From NCBI GenBank assembly GCA_029881435.1, contig JAOUMR010000002.1:1-64000 (forward strand): DNA of 64,000 nucleotides, read 5' to 3'. Under the pieces are notes generated by a model. It was not told the DNA's origin. It was given only the letters and a program-made list of their open reading frames with translations, and searched no databases. Below are positions 61,802 through 64,000 of the stretch, piece after piece (within the stretch, counting starts at the first letter, position 1; each line of letters starts with the position of its first letter). The position numbers and the translations under genes are program-made. The stretch is from Nitrospira sp. (GTDB lineage: Bacteria; Nitrospirota; Nitrospiria; Nitrospirales; Nitrospiraceae).

Positions 61802-64000
61802 CTACTTGACCATGCGCTGCAGCTCGGCTAGCCGATTCATCGCATCGAGCGGGGTCATCGAGAAAAGGTCGATCTGCTTAACTTCATCAATAATGGGATG
61901 AGGCTTGGGAAGAGGAGAGGAATCCACGTGGGGCTGTTCCTGTGAAGGGTTGGAGCAGGACGACTCCGGCTGTTCCAGCTGCGACAGCACGGATTGAGCT
62001 CTGCGAATAACCTCTGCGGGTAACCCCGCGAGTTTACCAACGTGAATACCATAACTTCGATCTGCTTTCCCTGGCACAATTTTTCTAAGAAACACCACCT
62101 CATCGCCCTGCTCACGAACAGCGACGCAGTAATTTTTGATCCCAGTCCGTTGCAGCGCCAAGTTGGTCATCTCATGGTAGTGCGTGGCAAACAAGGTACG
62201 CGCTCCTAGACGTGTGCAGTCATGGATGTACTCAGCAATTGCCCATGCGATGCTGAGACCGTCATAGGTGCTTGTGCCTCGACCAATTTCATCCAACAAA
62301 ATCAGGCTCCGCTGTGTGGCCGTTCGTAAAATATGTGCAGTCTCAACCATTTCAACCATGAACGTGCTCTGGCCTCCAGCCAAATTATCTGAAGCTCCGA
62401 CTCTTGTGAAAATCCGGTCCGTTACCCCTATGTGTGCTTCCGTTGCCGGAACGAGGCTACCGACTTGCGCCATCAAAACAATCAGGGCTACTTGGCGAAG
62501 ATAGGTGCTTTTTCCTGCCATGTTTGGCCCAGTAATGATTACTAGGCGGTTCAAGCCGATATCCAGATCAGTATCATTAGGCACAAACGTCGAATCGACA
62601 CAGAGGCGTTCTACTACAGGATGGCGACCGTCTCGAATGGTGAGGGTATCATCCTCAGTGACAGTAGGCTTCACGTATCGATGAAGGGCGGCCACTTCTG
62701 CCAACCCAGCCAACACATCAATGACCGAAAGGGTGGTGGTGATTCTTTCAAGCCGATGCGCTTCTTCGGCCAATCGAGAGCGAAGCTGAATAAACGCTTC
62801 CTGCTCCCTGGCAAGAAGCTGCGCATCAGCTCCGATGACACGTTCTTCAAGATCCTTTAACTCGGCAGTCATGAACCGTTCGGCATTGACGAGGGTTTGC
62901 TTGCGGATGTAGTCGGCCGGCACACGGGTAAGATTGGCCTTGGTAATCTCGATATAGTATCCATAGACTTGATTGTAGCGAACCTTCAGCGAATCAATGC
63001 CGGTTCGTTCCCGTTCACGAACTTCGAGGGCAGCAATCCACCCCTTGCCTTCTTTACTCACCTTTCGTAAGTCGTCAATCTGAGGATCGTATCCTTCTTT
63101 GATGATCTTTCCATCACGAACTGAGATCGGGGCATCGGAACGGATAGACTGTTCAATCAGCTCATAGAGATCTTGAGCGCTGTCCCACGAAGCCCGCGAC
63201 TCACCGAACAGTTGGTTCCTAAGAAGGTCTAACTGCACTAGAATCTCTGGTAAGGCGCCGAGAGACTGTTTGAGAGCAAGAAGTTCACGCGGGCCGGACA
63301 GACCCAGGACAAGGCGACTACCTAGTCGTGCGATATCCTGAATCTCTCGCAAGGCAGAACGGAGAGCCGTTCGTACCATCATCTGGTCTTTAAGTTCCTC
63401 AACTGCATCCAATCTCGAGCGGACCTGTTCGCAGCGAATCAAGGGCCTGATGAGCCATTGGCGGAGAAGGCGACTTCCCATAGCCGTGCTGGTTCGATCG
63501 AGAATACTCAAGAGCGTTGTTGCCTTTGAAACAGAAGAACGCTCATCGCCTGTAATTGGTTTCAGCAGTTCAAGATTACGGATCGATGTACTATCCAGCT
63601 GCATAAATTCATCAGTACCGCGGAGCATGATCCGGCGAATATGAGTGAGGGGCGTGGTCGGTTGAGTCTGACGAAGGTATTCCAACACGGCACCTGCTGC
63701 GCAGATCCCTATGGGCATATCGTGGCATCCAAAGCTCTTGAGAGATTGGACCTCGAAGTGCTCATGGAGCACCTGCTCGGCGTGCTTGAGGTCAAATGAG
63801 ACGGAAGGGCGTTCACACAGGCGGACTCCGGGGACCTCATCAATCCACCGGAAGCGCCGGCGATCAAGGTCAACAGGAAACAGCAATTCTCGAGGCTCCA
63901 GACGCGCGAGCTCATTCAGAACCTGGGTGACGGCTTGTGGACCATCCGTCTCCATCACCCAAAAATCACCCGTGGACACCTCAAGGGCAGCCAAGCCGAT
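61802..64000 (-). CDS. mutS: DNA mismatch repair protein MutS (N-terminus outside window)
   Basis: The window holds 732 codons of MutS; upstream of the tracked start the frame stays open as IGLAALEVSTGDFW to base 64000, so the N-terminal mismatch-reading domain lies beyond the edge. Visible parts are the connector and lever/clamp domains (LLKPITGDERSSVSKATTLLSILDRTSTAMGSRLLRQWLIRPL) and the ATPase with Walker A GPNMAGKSTYLRQV, the DEIGRGTSTYDGLSIAWA Walker B region, and the ATHYHEMTNL motif. The C-terminal tail is short. MutS binds base mismatches and starts repair with MutL. The track's start at 63994 is an artefact of the edge. Confidence 0.96.
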   Translation of the reverse strand: MGLAALEVSTGDFWVMETDGPQAVTQVLNELARLEPRELLFPVDLDRRRFRWIDEVPGVRLCERPSVSFDLKHAEQVLHEHFEVQSLKSFGCHDMPIGICAAGAVLEYLRQTQPTTPLTHIRRIMLRGTDEFMQLDSTSIRNLELLKPITGDERSSVSKATTLLSILDRTSTAMGSRLLRQWLIRPLIRCEQVRSRLDAVEELKDQMMVRTALRSALREIQDIARLGSRLVLGLSGPRELLALKQSLGALPEILVQLDLLRNQLFGESRASWDSAQDLYELIEQSIRSDAPISVRDGKIIKEGYDPQIDDLRKVSKEGKGWIAALEVRERERTGIDSLKVRYNQVYGYYIEITKANLTRVPADYIRKQTLVNAERFMTAELKDLEERVIGADAQLLAREQEAFIQLRSRLAEEAHRLERITTTLSVIDVLAGLAEVAALHRYVKPTVTEDDTLTIRDGRHPVVERLCVDSTFVPNDTDLDIGLNRLVIITGPNMAGKSTYLRQVALIVLMAQVGSLVPATEAHIGVTDRIFTRVGASDNLAGGQSTFMVEMVETAHILRTATQRSLILLDEIGRGTSTYDGLSIAWAIAEYIHDCTRLGARTLFATHYHEMTNLALQRTGIKNYCVAVREQGDEVVFLRKIVPGKADRSYGIHVGKLAGLPAEVIRRAQSVLSQLEQPESSCSNPSQEQPHVDSSPLPKPHPIIDEVKQIDLFSMTPLDAMNRLAELQRMVK

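Noticed and set aside
1-64000. CRISPR arrays, tRNA or rRNA genes, insertion sequences, prophage genes and integrases
   Set aside because: None was recognised: no regularly spaced repeats, no cloverleaf-like sequences and no transposase or integrase motifs among the translated ORFs.

Overview
The window looks like chromosomal DNA of a Nitrospira-type bacterium (phylum Nitrospirota). The support is the mix of gene types: a hopanoid C-3 methylase-like radical SAM protein, a MEKHLA protein, small cupredoxin, ferredoxin and Rieske proteins, PilZ proteins, and secreted proteins with no recognisable family. The rimP-nusA-infB-ylxP-rbfA-truB-rpsO-pnp translation block is of ordinary bacterial type. 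The assignment is inferred from gene content; there is no rRNA or tRNA in the window to confirm it.

Layout. 0-2 kb: sulfate uptake and activation (SulP permease cut by the left edge, CysD). 2-5.5 kb: a PAS/GAF histidine kinase with an NtrC-type sigma-54 activator, divergent from selO (5.6-7.1 kb). 7.2-12.1 kb: a 1074-residue membrane protein of unknown function, two alpha/beta hydrolases and a 55-residue zinc-ribbon-like protein missing from the ORF track. 12.1-13.4 kb: an FAD monooxygenase. 13.4-18.05 kb: an accessory or defence-like island with two MNT nucleotidyltransferases whose HEPN partners are both truncated, a TIR-domain membrane protein, a decayed TPR gene (one nonsense codon and one frameshift) and a VapBC pair.

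18-32 kb: housekeeping and envelope genes (HugZ-like, EttA, RmlD-like, DUF1295, PilZ, HpnR, TldD/PmbA, a TPR protein, a TIGR00725 protein, MsrA). 32.9-34.7 kb: an unusually GC-rich secreted protein flanked by gene-poor DNA, a transfer candidate. 35-42 kb: PilZ, aminotransferase, a frameshifted lipoprotein, CysQ-like phosphatase, CorA, LeuC/LeuD, MEKHLA. 42-46.4 kb: a BcsA-like cellulose synthase with PilZ-type modules, a BcsS-like outer-membrane protein and a CBS-pair protein. 46.8-50.1 kb: cupredoxin, ferredoxin, DUF192, Rieske, a chagasin-like inhibitor and a class IV aminotransferase. 50.2-60.2 kb: the translation/RNA block, preceded by a rimP leader hairpin and ending with an M16 peptidase. 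60.4-61.7 kb: two exported proteins of unknown function. 61.8-64 kb: mutS, cut by the right edge.

The most interesting parts are the TIR/TPR operon in its cluster of damaged toxin-antitoxin modules, the 1074-residue membrane protein, the GC-rich secreted protein, and three gene breaks (two of them single-base changes in G runs) that need read-level checking. All functional calls come from motif recognition without database searches.
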